Shown here: positions 46,536 to 59,000 of the stretch, in pieces
Numbering within the stretch: position 1 is the stretch's first letter
Layout: every line of letters begins with the position of its first letter
Origin: Symbiodinium kawagutii
Taxonomy: Eukaryota > Sar > Dinophyceae > Suessiales > Symbiodiniaceae
Length of the DNA stretch: 64,000 nt
Assembly: GCA_009767595.1 (NCBI GenBank)
Contig: VSDK01027835.1
Span: 154,522 to 218,521 of the forward strand
Reading direction: 5' to 3'
Translations under genes and position numbers: made by a program
The notes under the pieces: generated by a model
Told to the model about the DNA's origin: nothing
The model's database searches: none
What the model saw: only the letters and a program-made list of their open reading frames with translations

Positions 46536-49500
46536 ATGACGGAGGCTCCTTCCACACCGGCCTCCAGGGGCTCACGGCTCAGCTCGGGTCACACCTGGGT
46601 CCAGAAGTCGGGCTTCGCGATGTCGTTGGTCTCTCCCCTGGCGTGCGCTTCGGTCTTCGTGTTGGCGAAGGACATCTACGTCTTGGAGATGGCAGCAGAC
46701 ATCCAAGTCATGGCGGGGGGGGGGGGGGGGGTGGCGATCTGGGGACCTACCAGTTATGTCTTGGCAGGTGGGGAAGTTCAACCATTTGGGGTGTAACTTA
46801 CAGGTGTTCTGTTCCAAATTGATCGGATTTCTTTAAGCATTTGCTGTTGCCTTGGTCTGTTTCTTGAAGATGATCGTAAGGACTTGTAAGAGTGGAAAGA
46901 TACTGAAGACAGTGTGAAGATCACTAAAGATATCCAAAGATATGGACAGATATTTTTGAACATTTTTCTGTCAAAATCTTGCTCCGGACAGGCTACTGTT
47001 TAGAGAGAGGATTTCTCTCGCGGTGGTTTCCGTGGGACAGCTGGGGACGTCGCGCTCCGTGGTACTTCACGCATTGCATCGGGTGTGCAATCTGTACGGC
47101 GCTGCTGCATCCTGACAGCGCTGAATCCGCACATCTTCCAACATGGCAAAGGATGCGAAACCACCATGATTCAATGCCGAGAATTCATAGATGATTCCAC
47201 GTCAAGAGTCATTTCCTACTTTGTTTGCAAACAGGGTCTTGTCGAAGTTTTTCCACAATGCTGATTGGTGGTTTAGGCATTTTTAATTTTCCCTAGCGTT
47301 AACAACTCGTTGGTTGACGAGCATATTTTTTCATAGGGGGTTTTCAACCACCAGATAACCACTACTGTTGGATAGTTAAGCATTATCAAATCATTTTGGT
47401 GGATAACCAGAGGACCAGCAGATTTGGGAGTTGGGATTCCAGGTCTGTTGGTTATAATGATTCAACCATAATGATGGTTAATCATCACAACCAACCATAA
47501 ATCACCATGATAATGAGGTACCTTCCACCATAATCACCATAACCCGACCACCTGTTGGAAGCTGAGGTACTTTCCGCCTACGTGGGATCCGGTCGGGCTC
47601 TGCATTTGGTACCTGGTCTGGGGCTGTTGCTGCGCTTGGCTCCTGGCAGTTCAGTTCACGTGCTTCGAGTCCTGTCGAGCTGAGATTTATCCCACCAAGG
47701 CTGGGGGGGGGATGAAGAGATGCGAAGAATCAGAGGAATGACAGATCCAGTCTCTGTTTTCCATTCTTAGTCATTGATTATTCAGAATAATTCATTCTTT
47801 ATGAATGATTTAATGATCGATTATTGTGAATATTCATTGCAATTATTCATCATTTTGACAATTCATGATTCACCACTGTTATTCTTCCCATTTCTTCCCT
47901 CAAGATGTTGGTCCATGATGTGCCATTGTTCAGGAGGAGCGCAGTGAAACCGAGAGCTTATGCAAGATCACCTCTGGAATAGGCAAGCTGAGGGACCAGC
48001 AGAAGTGTTTGTCCACGGCTTGAAACCACCGAATCAGAAGGGACAAGCCGCAAAATCTGTTCTTTTTAGCCCTTGAAGATCTGTTCATGAAGCATCAACA
48101 AGTGAAAACGCATGTCATATCTTCCATGTCAAGTCCACGGAAGAAGCATCTTCATGTCATATCTTCCATGTCTGCCATGTCTTCCATGTCTTCAGCACAG
48201 GCAATGCGCTTGGCTTGTTACCGCAGCTGGTGGTGGCTGCCAACATGACCCGCTTGTCCTTGAGCTTGGCTGGCGCCAGCTTCTTGCTGGTCGGACTGAT
48301 CTCATTGGTGGCCGTTCCCGTCTTGAGGCGCCCCGGGTTGTCCCCTGTTGTAGTGTGCCCAATGATGTCGCTGTCGCAGTGGCTTCCCTGGCTTTCCCTG
48401 GTCACCAGGATTACTGATGTGAGCATGATGGTTGATACTGGTTTGATACTGGTTTGATACTGGTTTGATACTGGTTTGATACTGGTTGACCGTAAGAATC
48501 CTGTGTTTATATTGGTACCTCTGTTGTAGATGTTCAACATGACTCTTGAGGATGCCTTGGGGGCATGGCGTCCAGGCAAGCGCGACAAGCTTTCAATGCA
48601 GACGCACTGCCTGCTTGCCTCTTTTGGGAGTATTTGGAGGCCTGGAATCAGGATCTTCTAATGTATATCAGTACCATATAGTATTTGTTTTATTTGTAGT
48701 TATTATTTTACCATGTAGTTACTAGGAAGGTTCAGATACATTGCCATTTTGTTACTAATATATAGCTGAACTTCTAGCAATGGATCTATAAGCCACCAAG
48801 ACATCAAGACATGAATACATTCATAGGTATTTGGAAAAATGAAGGGCTGTCGCGGCCGTGGATGGTTCGGTTACGGACTATCCATGATTGTATGGTCTTC
48901 TCGTGGATGTCTTGGCATCTTAAAGTTCGCCAGTTTAGGGGCGAAGCGTCTGTTCTGTCAAAACTGGAACTCGTTGACACAGGTCATCAGACAACCTGCA
49001 TTCGCGCTGCTCTGCATGTATCGCTTTTTCGATGGCGCTGTCAACACATTGTTGCCTGGACAGCTGTTAGAGTGGGATATGGTGGCCATACTTTACAGTG
49101 GTGCATCCAGTGTGTTGGACTTTGCAGCCCACCCTTTGCACCCCATACTTTGTAGCCAAGCTGGATATGACTGTTTCTCAAAATAGGGGACCCTTCAAAT
49201 CATCCAAGATGAATTGTTTATGGTCATAAAGCAACCATTTTGGCGGTCCCCTATTTTCCCAAACCAACATATGACACAGCCAAGGTTGATCAATGGCGCA
49301 CTGTATTACTACACCTTCGTGAGTGGCCTGAGCGGTTCTGATCGATCGTTGTACATCACAGTGACAGGCGTTCAGCTGAGCTTTTGCCGATTCAGCTCGC
49401 GACAACTGAGTTGTTGCTGGTGTTGAAGGGGCTCATATGGCCTATATCTAGCTTCTTTAAATATGACTTTTAAGTTCTGTTTATTTTTAAAGTTCTTTTT

Positions 49501-51311
49501 TGAAGCAGAATGCATCTAGATTGTGATTCTAAGGTAAAACAACACTTAATGTAAATTTGATAGACATGTAAATTCCATAACATCATGTAAAAACCGAATG
49601 CAAATTCCCAAGTGCAGGATTGTCCACAGTTCCCTTCTAGGCGCTGCTCAAGGATTGTGCACATTTGCACTGCTGCCCGTCTGGACCTTCTTTTTTCGGA
49701 AGAAGAGATCTGTGAACATCAACAAGGTCTGAGCTGGGGTTGGCAAATATCCCTTTTTGAGGACATTGAACATCACCCACACAATGGATGACTGTTGGGG
49801 GTCCCACATTGCTTGGGTGATGTCCAAGTGGGACATGGCTAATGACCCCCTTCTGAGCTGGGACCTGCTCTCACTTGAGTGCTGTCATTGATGTGTATAG
49901 TTTGTCTCATTGGGACAGCCAGGGAGCCATGTTGGATCATCGATGATGCTAATGTCCTACCTTGGAAGATTGGAGACATGGCCACCAGGTCTGTTCTGCT
50001 GCTTGCTGCGTTGGTCTGCTGGCTCCCATCGCACTGTGGCTTCTGCACGGCGTTCTGCCGGACCCTTTCGACTTTTTGGTCTATTTTGTCCTGGTGGGCG
50101 CAAGCTTGACGGGCCAAACTTACTGGAGAGCAATCGTCCTTTGTTGGACTCTGGGTCACTGCTTCAGTATTTGGTTAAGCCTCTGAGCCTTCCGTTTTTA
50201 CTGTTTTAAGTGCATCTTTACGCCTTCAGGTCTTTCACGGTTTTATTCCCTGACTGCAGGGGCTCGTTCGAAGTTAAGAGATACCCTCACAAAGCCTCCC
50301 CGCATTCTTAGGCAAAGGTCCATGTTGGCACACACACACACACACAGTGGCGCCGCTGTGCTCAGGGTGGTGGATGAAGATTGCCAAGCGAAAGCGGGTC
50401 GAAGAAGAGAAGCCATTTTCGTCGGGTGCATCTCTCTGGTCTCCAGTACTGGTAGGGTTGGAGCCTCAATGGAGCAGCAACGACCAAGGGGAAGAACCGG
50501 GAAATCAGATTCCTGGTGACGACCAACAATGACCAGTCAAAATTGACGCTTCCCAATGGTATACTTAGCATGTGTAATGATATGACTTTTATTTCTACTA
50601 GCATGGCTGGTTATATCATGAGATGGTTGGCTATGATCTCAAGACTTCAAACATGGCTGATTATAATTTTGCATATGCATAGATTGTGCATCCAATTGTC
50701 ATCACTATCATTACCTGTTGTAGAATTCACGTTCGCTTCCATCATTCGTTCCGTGGCTTTCTTTCCTTGCATTTTCGTCAAGCTTCGGTTCTTCCCTGCC
50801 TCATGGTGTTATCCACCATGGATTGAATCACTTCTATGAATTTGGTGCTTATTCCTCCCATGGATCCTGCCATTGATCCCTTACCAACTTCACAGTCACC
50901 ACCAGCACTGCTCAGGCTGCTGCCTCAGGGATTCTCCTCACAGCCCTCTCTGCTGCTGGTTTAGAGGTCAATAACTGCGCCCAACAATGTGCTGGGAGTG
51001 ACCGCGACTGCCGAGACGATTGCGAAGCTCAGAACTTTCAATCGCAAGATCCAGCCGTGGCGACTTGTGTCCAGTTCTTTTACTTCGCAGTGATTCCCAG
51101 CTGTCAACTTATTGCGATCTTTTTGACCTACATTTTCCCCATCCATTCGCAACGTTTGGAGCTCATCTATACCAACCAAGAGGAGCTTTACAAACAAACG
51201 CTGGAGGTTTCGAATGATGCTCCGTCGCCCGCGGGAGGAGCTGTGACTGCTCCAGACTCGGAACCTGTGAAGGCGAACGGACTCAGCGAAACGGGCAAAG
51301 TCACACTGTAA
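46536..51311 (+). CDS. Glycoside-pentoside-hexuronide (GPH) family / MFS cation-sugar-type transporter, about 12 exons
   Basis: Multi-pass membrane transporter reconstructed by homology to the GPH branch of MFS. Well-supported exons: first exon from ATG 46536 to about 46700; 47567-47681; 48227-48327; 48983-49081 (probably extending in frame from 48845); 49280-49367; 49641-49726; 49989-50146; 50366-50451; 50896-51311. An exon around 46992-47110 carries SWGRRAPW, the GPH loop signature, and a very short exon near 47934 reads EERSET. Other landmarks: YFPPTWDPVGL, IRQPAFALL, PVWTFFFRKKRS, and the hinge VVDEDCQAKAGRRREAIF. The last exon has a Cys-rich extracellular loop (NNCAQQCAGSDRDCRDDC), a final membrane helix, and a hydrophilic tail to TAA. 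Phases from 49280 onward are fully consistent. GC donors follow 48327 and 49367; GA donors follow 50146 and probably 47681. One exon between 48328 and 48845 is missing. The substrate is unknown. Confidence 0.8.
47266..47354 (+). mobile_element. Repeat family 3 copy in a transporter intron
   Basis: TTGGTGGTTTAGGCATTTTT left end and CATAGGGGGTTTTCAACCAC right end. Confidence 0.75.
48432..48487. repeat. 11-bp tandem repeat, 5 copies
   Basis: Unit TTGATACTGGT, within a transporter intron. Confidence 0.95.
49170..49268 (+). mobile_element. MITE family 1, full copy with 5-bp target duplication
   Basis: In a transporter intron; ATATG is duplicated (49165-49169 and 49269-49273). Confidence 0.85.
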
Positions 51312-51529
51312 ACGCATCCAATGCGGTGCGAAACAACCCAGCGCAGCTGCTGGAATTCCAGATACTCTCAAGACTTTGTGGTAACGAAAGATCAGCAAGA
51401 GTCTCAACAGGGCCCCAAACATACCTATCATAGACAGGCCCATTATTGTACATTTTCATCCTATTTGACATACCTATTTCAATGAAATCTATGCTATCTC
51501 ATACCTATTTTTTCCTATTTGAAAGTCTT

Positions 51530-51690
51530 GAGACCACCAAAAGTGCTGAGAGACTGAAGCACAACGAGAACGCGCCTTTTGAGGCTTACTTAGGAGCTGC
51601 AGTGGCCATGCAGTGGCCTCCTTTTGGGCGTCCAGAGCCAAAGAGTCGTTTACTGGACACCCAAGGAGTTGAAGAGTACTTTGGAACTCA
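51530..51690 (+). CDS. Possible exon, unknown product
   Basis: Reads ESLETTKSAERLKHNENAPF then EAYLGAAVAMQWPPFGRPEP and a continuation to GVEEYF. It follows the transporter stop by about 220 bp and could start the next gene; a GA donor after GVEEYF would join in phase to 52053. Confidence 0.35.
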
Positions 51691-51934
51691 GATTGTTTCT
51701 TAGATATGTAATATTTGTATATATAAATGTGTAATACACATGGCTACACATCTATTTACACATAAATTCATAAACTTTGTATATCAATGGATGGGAACAT
51801 AGTTTGATGTCGCTGTTACCAGTTTTCTTGCAGAAGGGCACACTGCAGCTGTAGGTCTGTAGTAGCTGAAGACCAGCGAGGAAAAAAGTGCAGCTGTGTC
51901 AATCAGTGTGTGATGGGAGATTCATATTAATATG

Positions 51935-52044
51935 GTGGTTTCTCAAAATAGGGGTACCCCCAAATCATCCTTTATTAGCCATTTATAGTAGATATATAGT
52001 AGTAAACCATCCATTTTGGGGGGATCCCTATTCTAAGAAACACC
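51935..52044 (+). mobile_element. MITE family 1 copy
   Basis: Near-consensus left end GTGGTTTCTCAAAATAGGGG; right end TTCTAAGAAACACC. Confidence 0.9.
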
Positions 52045-52052
52045 TTATCACA

Positions 52053-52140
52053 AGTTCTGCCGCCCGAACGACAGGAGCCCTACCTGAATGGCTGGGCAGT
52101 CCGAGACATGGCGAGATCAGACTTTCTGGGGCACCACAGA
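52053..52140 (+). CDS. Possible exon, unknown product
   Basis: Directly follows an inverted-repeat element. Reads VLPPERQEPYLNGWAVRDMA then RSDFLGHHR and TAG. Confidence 0.4.
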
Positions 52141-52765
52141 TAGGGGGCGGGTGCTCAGTTTTGTGGGTGTATTGCCCTCTTGTTATTAGTTACCCTCTGG
52201 TAAACTAACCTGGCTAGCTGGAAAATCCATCATTTCTTGATGGTTTCCCAGGGTTTCACGAGCGAAAATATGGGGTTAAAATCCATTGCCAGGTTAGTAT
52301 ACCGGAGGGTATGCTGGGCGCAAAATCCACCATGAATCATTGTGGATCTCCATTTTGGATCTGAAGGGTCGACGCTTTCCTCCGTACCGTTCCACAACTT
52401 GGAGAGGCACCAAAAGCCACAGAGTGCTGGGTTGCAGCTCATGAGGCCAGCAGTTTCTGCCAACCAGCTGGTTCCAGAGAGCCTTTCGTGGATGATTGGG
52501 ATTTTCATTTCCCATAATTCACTGTTGTTCCATGAATTTTCATTTCTTTTTGTTCACTGTTGTTCCGTTTTGATTCGGTTTGGTTGTTGCGTCTCAGAAT
52601 CAACTCTGGAAATCCTCCATAACCACAGTTTTTTGCACATGAGTAAAGGTGATCAAAGAGACTTCCGCAATGCCAGGACTCGAAAAAGGATGGGATGAGT
52701 CTTGGCTAAACACAGCGGAAAGCGAGGCAAAACCGACAGGTTTTCAAACCTAGCATTTCTTCCAG

Positions 52766-52842
52766 ATATCCATCAAGAAGATTCTCCTGTGGCAGCAACA
52801 GCTGAAACCAGACTTGCAGCACCGCTGAAAGATGTTCCATGA
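52766..52842 (+). CDS. Possible exon, unknown product
   Basis: After TTCCAG reads IHQEDSPVAATAETRLAAPL then KDVP and TGA. No family recognised. Confidence 0.3.
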
Positions 52843-53174
52843 CGTTCCAATGGTTTTGGCCAAGGATTTGCGTGCCACTTTCTCGCCTTCGTCCAGCATT
52901 TGCCACTTAGCCGTTGGGAAAGTGTTGAGATTCTGTTGAGATCGGGTTGTGACGGCAGTTGTTGGACGCTGAGGTATCGAAGGAACGCGGCAAGTCCACG
53001 CCACTCAGCAGTTTTGAATCAGGGGAAGCTGCAGATTTGGCACACTGATTTTGCTTGGACTGGTGCTGGGAGACCTTGCTGGAAGGGAGGGCCAGATGGG
53101 TCACCACCGCTCCTAGGATGCGCCGAGACAGCAAGCTGCGAGGAGAACTGGAGGAGGCCTGACCTGAGAATGTG

Positions 53175-53223
53175 AGGTGTCAGATGGTGTCAGATGGTGT
53201 CAGATGGTGTCAGATGGTGTCAG
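53175..53223. repeat. 10-bp tandem repeat, about 4.5 copies
   Basis: Unit CAGATGGTGT; the last copy supplies a possible splice acceptor for the exon at 53223. Confidence 0.95.
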
Positions 53224-53340
53224 GTTCCATGGCTTGGAACGACACGACGCGCCAGGAGATCAAAAAGGGCGCTGAAGCTTCCGAAGCCACGGTCCGGAGG
53301 AGAAGCACCGTGTGCAGTGTGGTGTTGGCATGTCACAGAG
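53223..53340 (+). CDS. Orphan exon, unknown product
   Basis: Follows a 10-bp tandem repeat ending in CAG. Reads MAWNDTTRQEIKKGAEASEA then TVRRRSTVCSVV. A GTGTTG donor is possible inside the end. Confidence 0.4.
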
Positions 53341-53386
53341 CACCCGTTAGCACCTGATGTATGGTGACCAGCTGCAGGTTGCTCGA

Positions 53387-53455
53387 CCAGGGTGCAGATG
53401 TGCTTTTGGAGGAAGGCAAAGAAGGCCGCCTTGCAGCTTTGTCGATGCGTCGAGG
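53387..53455 (+). CDS. Orphan exon, ankyrin-like helix pair
   Basis: After CTGCAG reads LLDQGADVLLEEGKEGRLAA then LSMRR, with donor GTGTCA. L-L-x-x-G-A-D is reminiscent of an ankyrin repeat; a single partial repeat is not enough to assign the family. Confidence 0.4.
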
Positions 53456-53763
53456 TGTCAGAAACGATGTGCAAATTGTGTGGCCAATGAGTTCTTCAGT
53501 TTTGCTTCGCCAAACATTCAGAATTTGTATTTTGGAGTTTAGCCATGTGTAGAAGCTGAGAAGCTTTGCAAAAAATCGGAGCAAACAACCTGAAAAATGT
53601 GTTCTATGCCTTGGCTTGTGTCAGGTGCACAAGAGGCCCATGCAGTTTGGTGGATGGGGCTGGCATGGGGTAGTTCCAAGGGCAGAAGATTGCCATAGGT
53701 TGCCTGTAGTGGAACTCGAATGGAAGGCATTGGAAGGCTCTGTTGTGTCGTGCTTTGTTGCAG

Positions 53764-53851
53764 GGCGACTCCGAATGCTTGGTGGTGAATGCGTTGCGAA
53801 ATGGTTGCAAACCGGCCGTGCTGGAGGCGCGTGCAGTCTGTTCAGGTGGCT
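53764..53851 (+). CDS. Possible exon, frame uncertain
   Basis: After TGCAG reads GDSECLVVNALRNGCKPAVL then EARAVCS, donor GTGGCT. Another frame through the same stretch is open over 92 codons (53616-53894), so the choice is uncertain. Confidence 0.35.
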
Positions 53852-54439
53852 CGATGTCAAGTGTTCAGAATTGGTGAGCCCTCAAAGCCTTTGATGATGA
53901 AAATTGCAATCTTTGGATGGTTGGGTGGTCCATTGATCTACATGATAGATAGCATCCAAGCGCAAAGGTTCCGTATAATTTCGGCTTGCAGATGTCAGAA
54001 TGGCAAGCAGCATCCTGCAACTTGAAGTGGTGGAAGGTGCTGACGGGTATTGCTCCCTGCAAATACTTGTAGGCCTCAAGCAACAGATACATCCGTTGGC
54101 TACTGTCATCCTCTTGTAATCCAGCCTCCTCAGCTCCCTGATCTTGCAGTCCAGCCATAATCTGTTTCATGTGGAGATGCCTCAATTTGCCAACCACTAC
54201 AAATTGCCAACCACCACTAGCCTCACTCAATCTTTATACACTACAAACCACCAATAGCCTTACTCAACCATTATGAATTACAAACCACCCTATTCATTCT
54301 ACCATTAGAAGTATCCAGTGAACCACAATCAACCATTATAACCATCTTAGATTATAAACCACCCTACAAGAAGTATCCAGTTACTAACCTTACTAACCCA
54401 CCACCCTAATAGAAGTATCCATTCACCCAGACGTCGATG

Positions 54440-54556
54440 TTGACGTTCAGCAGCGCGCCATCGCGCCATGGCTGGGCATTTCAACATTCCTTGCGCCGTT
54501 GAGCACCTGGTGATCAGCGACAGTGAGTCGTCCAGGCGCCTGTGCTGCTGAGGTCC
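54440..54556 (+). CDS. Possible exon, frame uncertain
   Basis: GC-rich island just before an inverted-repeat element. Candidate frames include MAGHFNIPCAVEHLVISDSE and DVDVQQRAIAPWLGISTFLA. Confidence 0.3.
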
Positions 54557-54561
54557 ACAAG

Positions 54562-54669
54562 GTGGTTTCGACCTAGCCAGTTTGGGGTACCCCAAAAATG
54601 GTTGGTTTATTACCTTTAAATGATTAGTAAAGTGGATGATTTGGGGTTTCCCCTATTTTGAGAACCACC
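54562..54669 (-). mobile_element. MITE family 1 copy
   Basis: GGATGATTTGGGG core and CCCTATTTTGAGAACCACC right end. Confidence 0.85.
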
Positions 54670-54911
54670 ATATTTTTAAAGTGAGAAACGCAACTGAAAT
54701 ATTTCGAAATCTGCACAGACTTTGTTTGAGAAAGCACTCAAATTTTCCATACCAAGCAAAAACAGTCTTAACACAATCGATGTAGATGAAGAGATATACA
54801 TATACTATTGATTACTTGATATATTCATTACTTAGGCCATCCATATAGCACTCAATATAGATTGACTTGACAGTTTTGTACATCGCAACTTGGTGGCCCC
54901 ACTTCGCTGCA

Positions 54912-54985
54912 GGTCGCCACCGCGAAAGCGCAGCCGGGAAGATGACAAGCCGCCGCTGCAGCATGGTGGCAGCTGTTCATGTCAT
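54912..54985 (+). CDS. Possible exon with Arg-Ser/Pro-rich basic stretch
   Basis: After CTGCAG reads SPPRKRSREDDKPPLQHGGS then CSCHAC. Could be an N-terminal exon of the AlkB-like gene or of a separate gene; no phase link was made. Confidence 0.35.
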
Positions 54986-55317
54986 GCGTGTTGCGACTTG
55001 CTCAGTTCTACGATGCTTAGCCATGGTTATCCATGGTTATTCATGGTTTCAGATGGGGTCATGAGCTTCAATTCTGATGGGGAGCACATGCGAACTCAGA
55101 ATATCTGCAGTTGAGGCAGAAAAGGCGCTTGGTTTTGGGAGGAACTCCAGGTGGGGACTGGTTTCGATTAGACTTCAGCTGCAGTTGAAACGTGTTGAAA
55201 CACACTGAAACATCTTCAGACATGTTGAAACATGTTGAAAGATATGAGCACTCTTCAGTGTCACAGTTTTTTAAAACCCATGTTTCGCAATCCCACAGAT
55301 CCCTCGAAACCAAAAAG

Positions 55318-55440
55318 TTGCATCAGGAGTTGGTTTTGATTCCATGGAGAAAGCCCCAGAGCATCTTCGAGACGGGCTGGGACCTGGTTTCTCCAGTGCC
55401 CTTTGGCGCAGGAAAATCAATCTGCCACGTATATTTGACA
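55318..55440 (+). CDS. Possible exon, unknown product
   Basis: Reads LHQELVLIPWRKPQSIFETG then WDLVSPVPFGAGKS. G-A-G-K-S resembles the end of a Walker A loop, but nothing else supports a nucleotide-binding domain. Confidence 0.3.
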
Positions 55441-55574
55441 CTTAACATGTGAAAAAACTTGTGAAAAAACCAAACTTGTGCAAAAACACCAGATTTGTGG
55501 AACCAACGTGCGAATTTCTGACCGTTGCACCCAGTGCTTAGGCCTACTTTGCAGCTTTGAATGACTCTGCAAGC

Positions 55575-55680
55575 AGTACCTGAGCTGCAAGTTCTCTACA
55601 GCTTACCAGTGGCAACCAGGGGGGCCCTACCAGTTCCAGCCTGGCTGTCACACTTACACTATGACACATGCTTTCTAGGT
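55575..55680 (+). CDS. Possible exon rich in Gln, Pro and Tyr
   Basis: One frame reads CKFSTAYQWQPGGPYQFQPG then CHTYTMTHAF and a stop. Another frame with an ATG at 55561 is also open for 85 codons. Confidence 0.3.
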
Positions 55681-56029
55681 TCGCAAAGCGGTGATGCTAT
55701 CACAGTAAGAGAATCCTCAAGATACCTGGTTTGCAAGGATCTGATACGGCTTAGGGTTATTATCATTGTCGGTCTGGTTGGATGCTTTCTTTGTGGTTGT
55801 TTTTTGTTGGTATGCTAGCCGTTCTGCCGCCTCAATGATCAATGCACATAAAATATTTTGCAATGTGGACTTCTTATTCTTGTAGCTGTTTCTCCTGTTC
55901 GTGCTCTCATCGTTGTCAGGTTGTTTGATTGCTTTCACTGTTGTGCCGTTGCGCTCACCTTCTCGCAGCCGGGGGGGTTCAGTGGTTGTCCGGTGATCAT
56001 CGTGCTCAACTTGCCAATGGTGAGCTGAG

Positions 56030-59000
56030 GTTGGCTGCTGCTCTTGCGACGCTGGTTGCCCAGCGGGGAGAACTTCCATAAGCTTTGGGCAAAGCATCCC
56101 CCAACACTTGGCAAGGTGGGCTTGTTGCCATCGTTCAAAGCATGTGAAATCGGAGATGTTTGGTGTCATGGCGGCGAGGTGTGCCAGGTCAAGGCTAGTC
56201 ATGATCAATAATCCAGCCTTATTAAGCTTTATGAAGCCACAAATTATTTATCAAGTTCATCAACCATGAGCCATCCACCAATCCGGTCAAAGCTATTCAT
56301 GATCCGTTGATGTCTAGGGGCCCTGATGCATTGCCAGGCAAAGCTCTTTGGGAAGGAAGTCACTTTCCACCGCTACCAGCAGTCCTTTGGTCCTTGGACC
56401 GCACCACCACCATGTTGCTGACAAGGGGGTCATACTACCGAGTTTGTCTCTGTCGTAGAGGTTGCAAATGGTTGCAAGAACAACATTTTGAGAATATCGG
56501 ATTGCATCGGAATGATATTGGAATATCATTGGAATGTAAACTTGTGACTCTTTTGAAACGATGGGTCCACAAATGATGTGCCCCACCCCGAAGTTGATGG
56601 GTTGTTTCCCCACAATCAATGACCAGGGGATAGCACCATGCAACTGGACAAGCCCAGGGCATCCTTCACAATCCTTCGGCACCTTCGCCTCCCAGGTGTG
56701 GACTACGCTTTTTCGGGCCAAGTGGCTGAAGCACATCCTTTAACTCCGGAAGCTTCTCCCGAGGCGGAAGCCGATTCTCAGTGGAAAACCAGGTGTTTTT
56801 GAACCTTCATAAGGGATCATAAGGGGGGTTTTCAAGGTATAGGGTACCCCAAAAAGGTTGGTTTATTTCTCTAATTGGTCAATGAGTGGATGATTTGGAG
56901 GATCCCTATTTTGAGAAACCACCATCTTGAAAAACCAGATGTGTAGAGTAGTGCAAACTTGAGAAAGCATACGATATTCCATGATCTCTCATGTTTTCTC
57001 AGTCATGCCCAAGGTTTGAAGGCATCAGTATCAACTCCTGATGGCTGATTTTGAAATTCGTTGATCTTCAGATTAAGACGTGGTTCAAGTTGCATCTGGT
57101 CCTGGTCCTGGTCCTGCTTTCCACCTGTGGAACACCATGGGACGCGCACAGGTGTGGCACGTCTTGGCCAGTCTTCGGCACGCTCTATCGACATCATCAG
57201 AGCCGCTGAAGAATTTCCACTTCGGAGCGTGTCACTCACCTTGATTCAGCTGCAGCTGCCTTGGCCTCGCGAATGAAATGCATCCGATTCAAAAAAGCAT
57301 TTGTTGGTTGCAAGAGGATGGTTGCAACATCCATCTGATTCAGGGTTTTCAGAGGTTTTGCTTGCAAGTTTCTGCAGCACTCTTTTTCTTGGAGAATGTT
57401 TCCCGAATGCGTAGCACGGGTTCTCGTTTCATAGTGGGGGTCTGGGGGTGGAGACGTGTTCGCTGGACGTTGCGTTTACGTTCGCAACCGTCCGCAAGTG
57501 TGCGCAACCGTTCGCAACCGTTTGTCGCCGTCCGCGGTAGGGCCGTAAGGCCCGTACCATTGGGGGAAGCGTGTGGAGGTGGTCAGTTTGCGTGGTGATG
57601 CGTGTCCTGCGACCTGGTTTTGCGCGACAGGCGTGGCACTTTGTAGCATCTCAGCATATCCCATGACGTGTCCCAAGTCCATTTTGCGTGGCAGGGGCAA
57701 GGGATTCTGCACTGGTCAGGTTTTGCGTGTCACGCAACCTCGTTTTGCGCGACAGGTGTGGCACTTTGTAGCATCTCAGCATGTCTCATGACGTGTCCCA
57801 AGTCCATTTTGCGTGGCAGGCGCAGTGGATTCTGCATAGGTGTCTTGGTGTGCTGGGTTGCTGTGGTCGGCAGTCAGGTCCTCGTACCATTGGGGGAAGC
57901 GTGTGGAGGTGGTCAGTTTGCGTGGTTTGGCGGCTCCTGCAACCTGGTTTTGCGTGACAGGCGTGGCACTTTGTAGCATCTCAGCATATCCAATGACGTG
58001 TCCCAAGTCCATTGTGCGTGGCAGGCGCAAGGGATTCTGCACAGGTGTGGTGGTGTGGTGGGTTGCTGTGGTCGGCAGTGAGGTCCCCGTGCCATTGGGG
58101 GAAGCGTGTGGAGGTGGTCACTTTGCGTGGTTTGGCGTGTCGTGCAACATGGTTTTGCGTGACAGGCGTGGCACTTTGTATCATCTCAGCATATCCCATG
58201 ACGTGTCCCAAGTCCATTTTGCGTGGCAGGCGCAAGGGATTGGACACCTCTCTCTTTACTGTGCTTCGTGACTGGCATACAAAATGCATTGTAATGAGTG
58301 TCTTGCAAGAGTGTCTTACAAAGAGTGTCTTACCAGGAGTGTCTCACCAAGAGTGTCCCACCAAGAGTGTCTCACCAAAAGTGTCTTACCAAGAGTGTCT
58401 CACCAAGAGTGTCTCACAAAGAGTGTCTTACAAAGAGTGTCTCACCAAGACTGTCCCACAAAGAGTGTCTTGCAAGAGTGTCTTACTCAGAGTGTCTTAC
58501 CAAGAGTGTCTCACCAAGAGTGTCTCACAAAGAGTGTCTTACAAAGAGTGTCTCACCAAGACTGTCCCACAAAGAGTGTCTTGCAAGAGTGTCTTACTCA
58601 GAGTGTCTTACCAAGAGTGTCTCACCAAGAGTGTCTCACAAAGAGTGTCTTACAAAGAGTGTCTCACCAAGACTGTCCCACAAAGAGTGTCTTGCAAGAG
58701 TGTCTTACTCAGAGTGTCTTACCAAGAGTGTCTCACCAAGAGTGTCTCACAAAGAGTGTCTTACAAAGAGTGTCTCACCAAGACTGTCCCACAAAGAGTG
58801 TCTTGCAAGAGTGTCTTACTCAGAGTGTCTTACCAAGAGTGTCTCACCAAGAGTGTCTCACAAAGAGTGTCTTACAAAGAGTGTCTCACCAAGACTGTCC
58901 CACAAAGAGTGTCTTGCAAGAGTGTCTTACTCAGAGTGTCTTACCAAGAGTGTCTCACCAAGAGTGTCTTGCAAGGAGTGTCTCACCAAGAGTGTCCCAC

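Noticed and set aside
52342-52698. 118-codon plus frame
   Set aside because: No splice, motif or compositional support; the second half is AT-rich and Phe/Ser/Leu-rich as expected of noncoding sequence.
55717-56208. 163-codon minus frame
   Set aside because: Lies opposite a phase-linked AlkB exon (56030-56115), so it is most likely a shadow.
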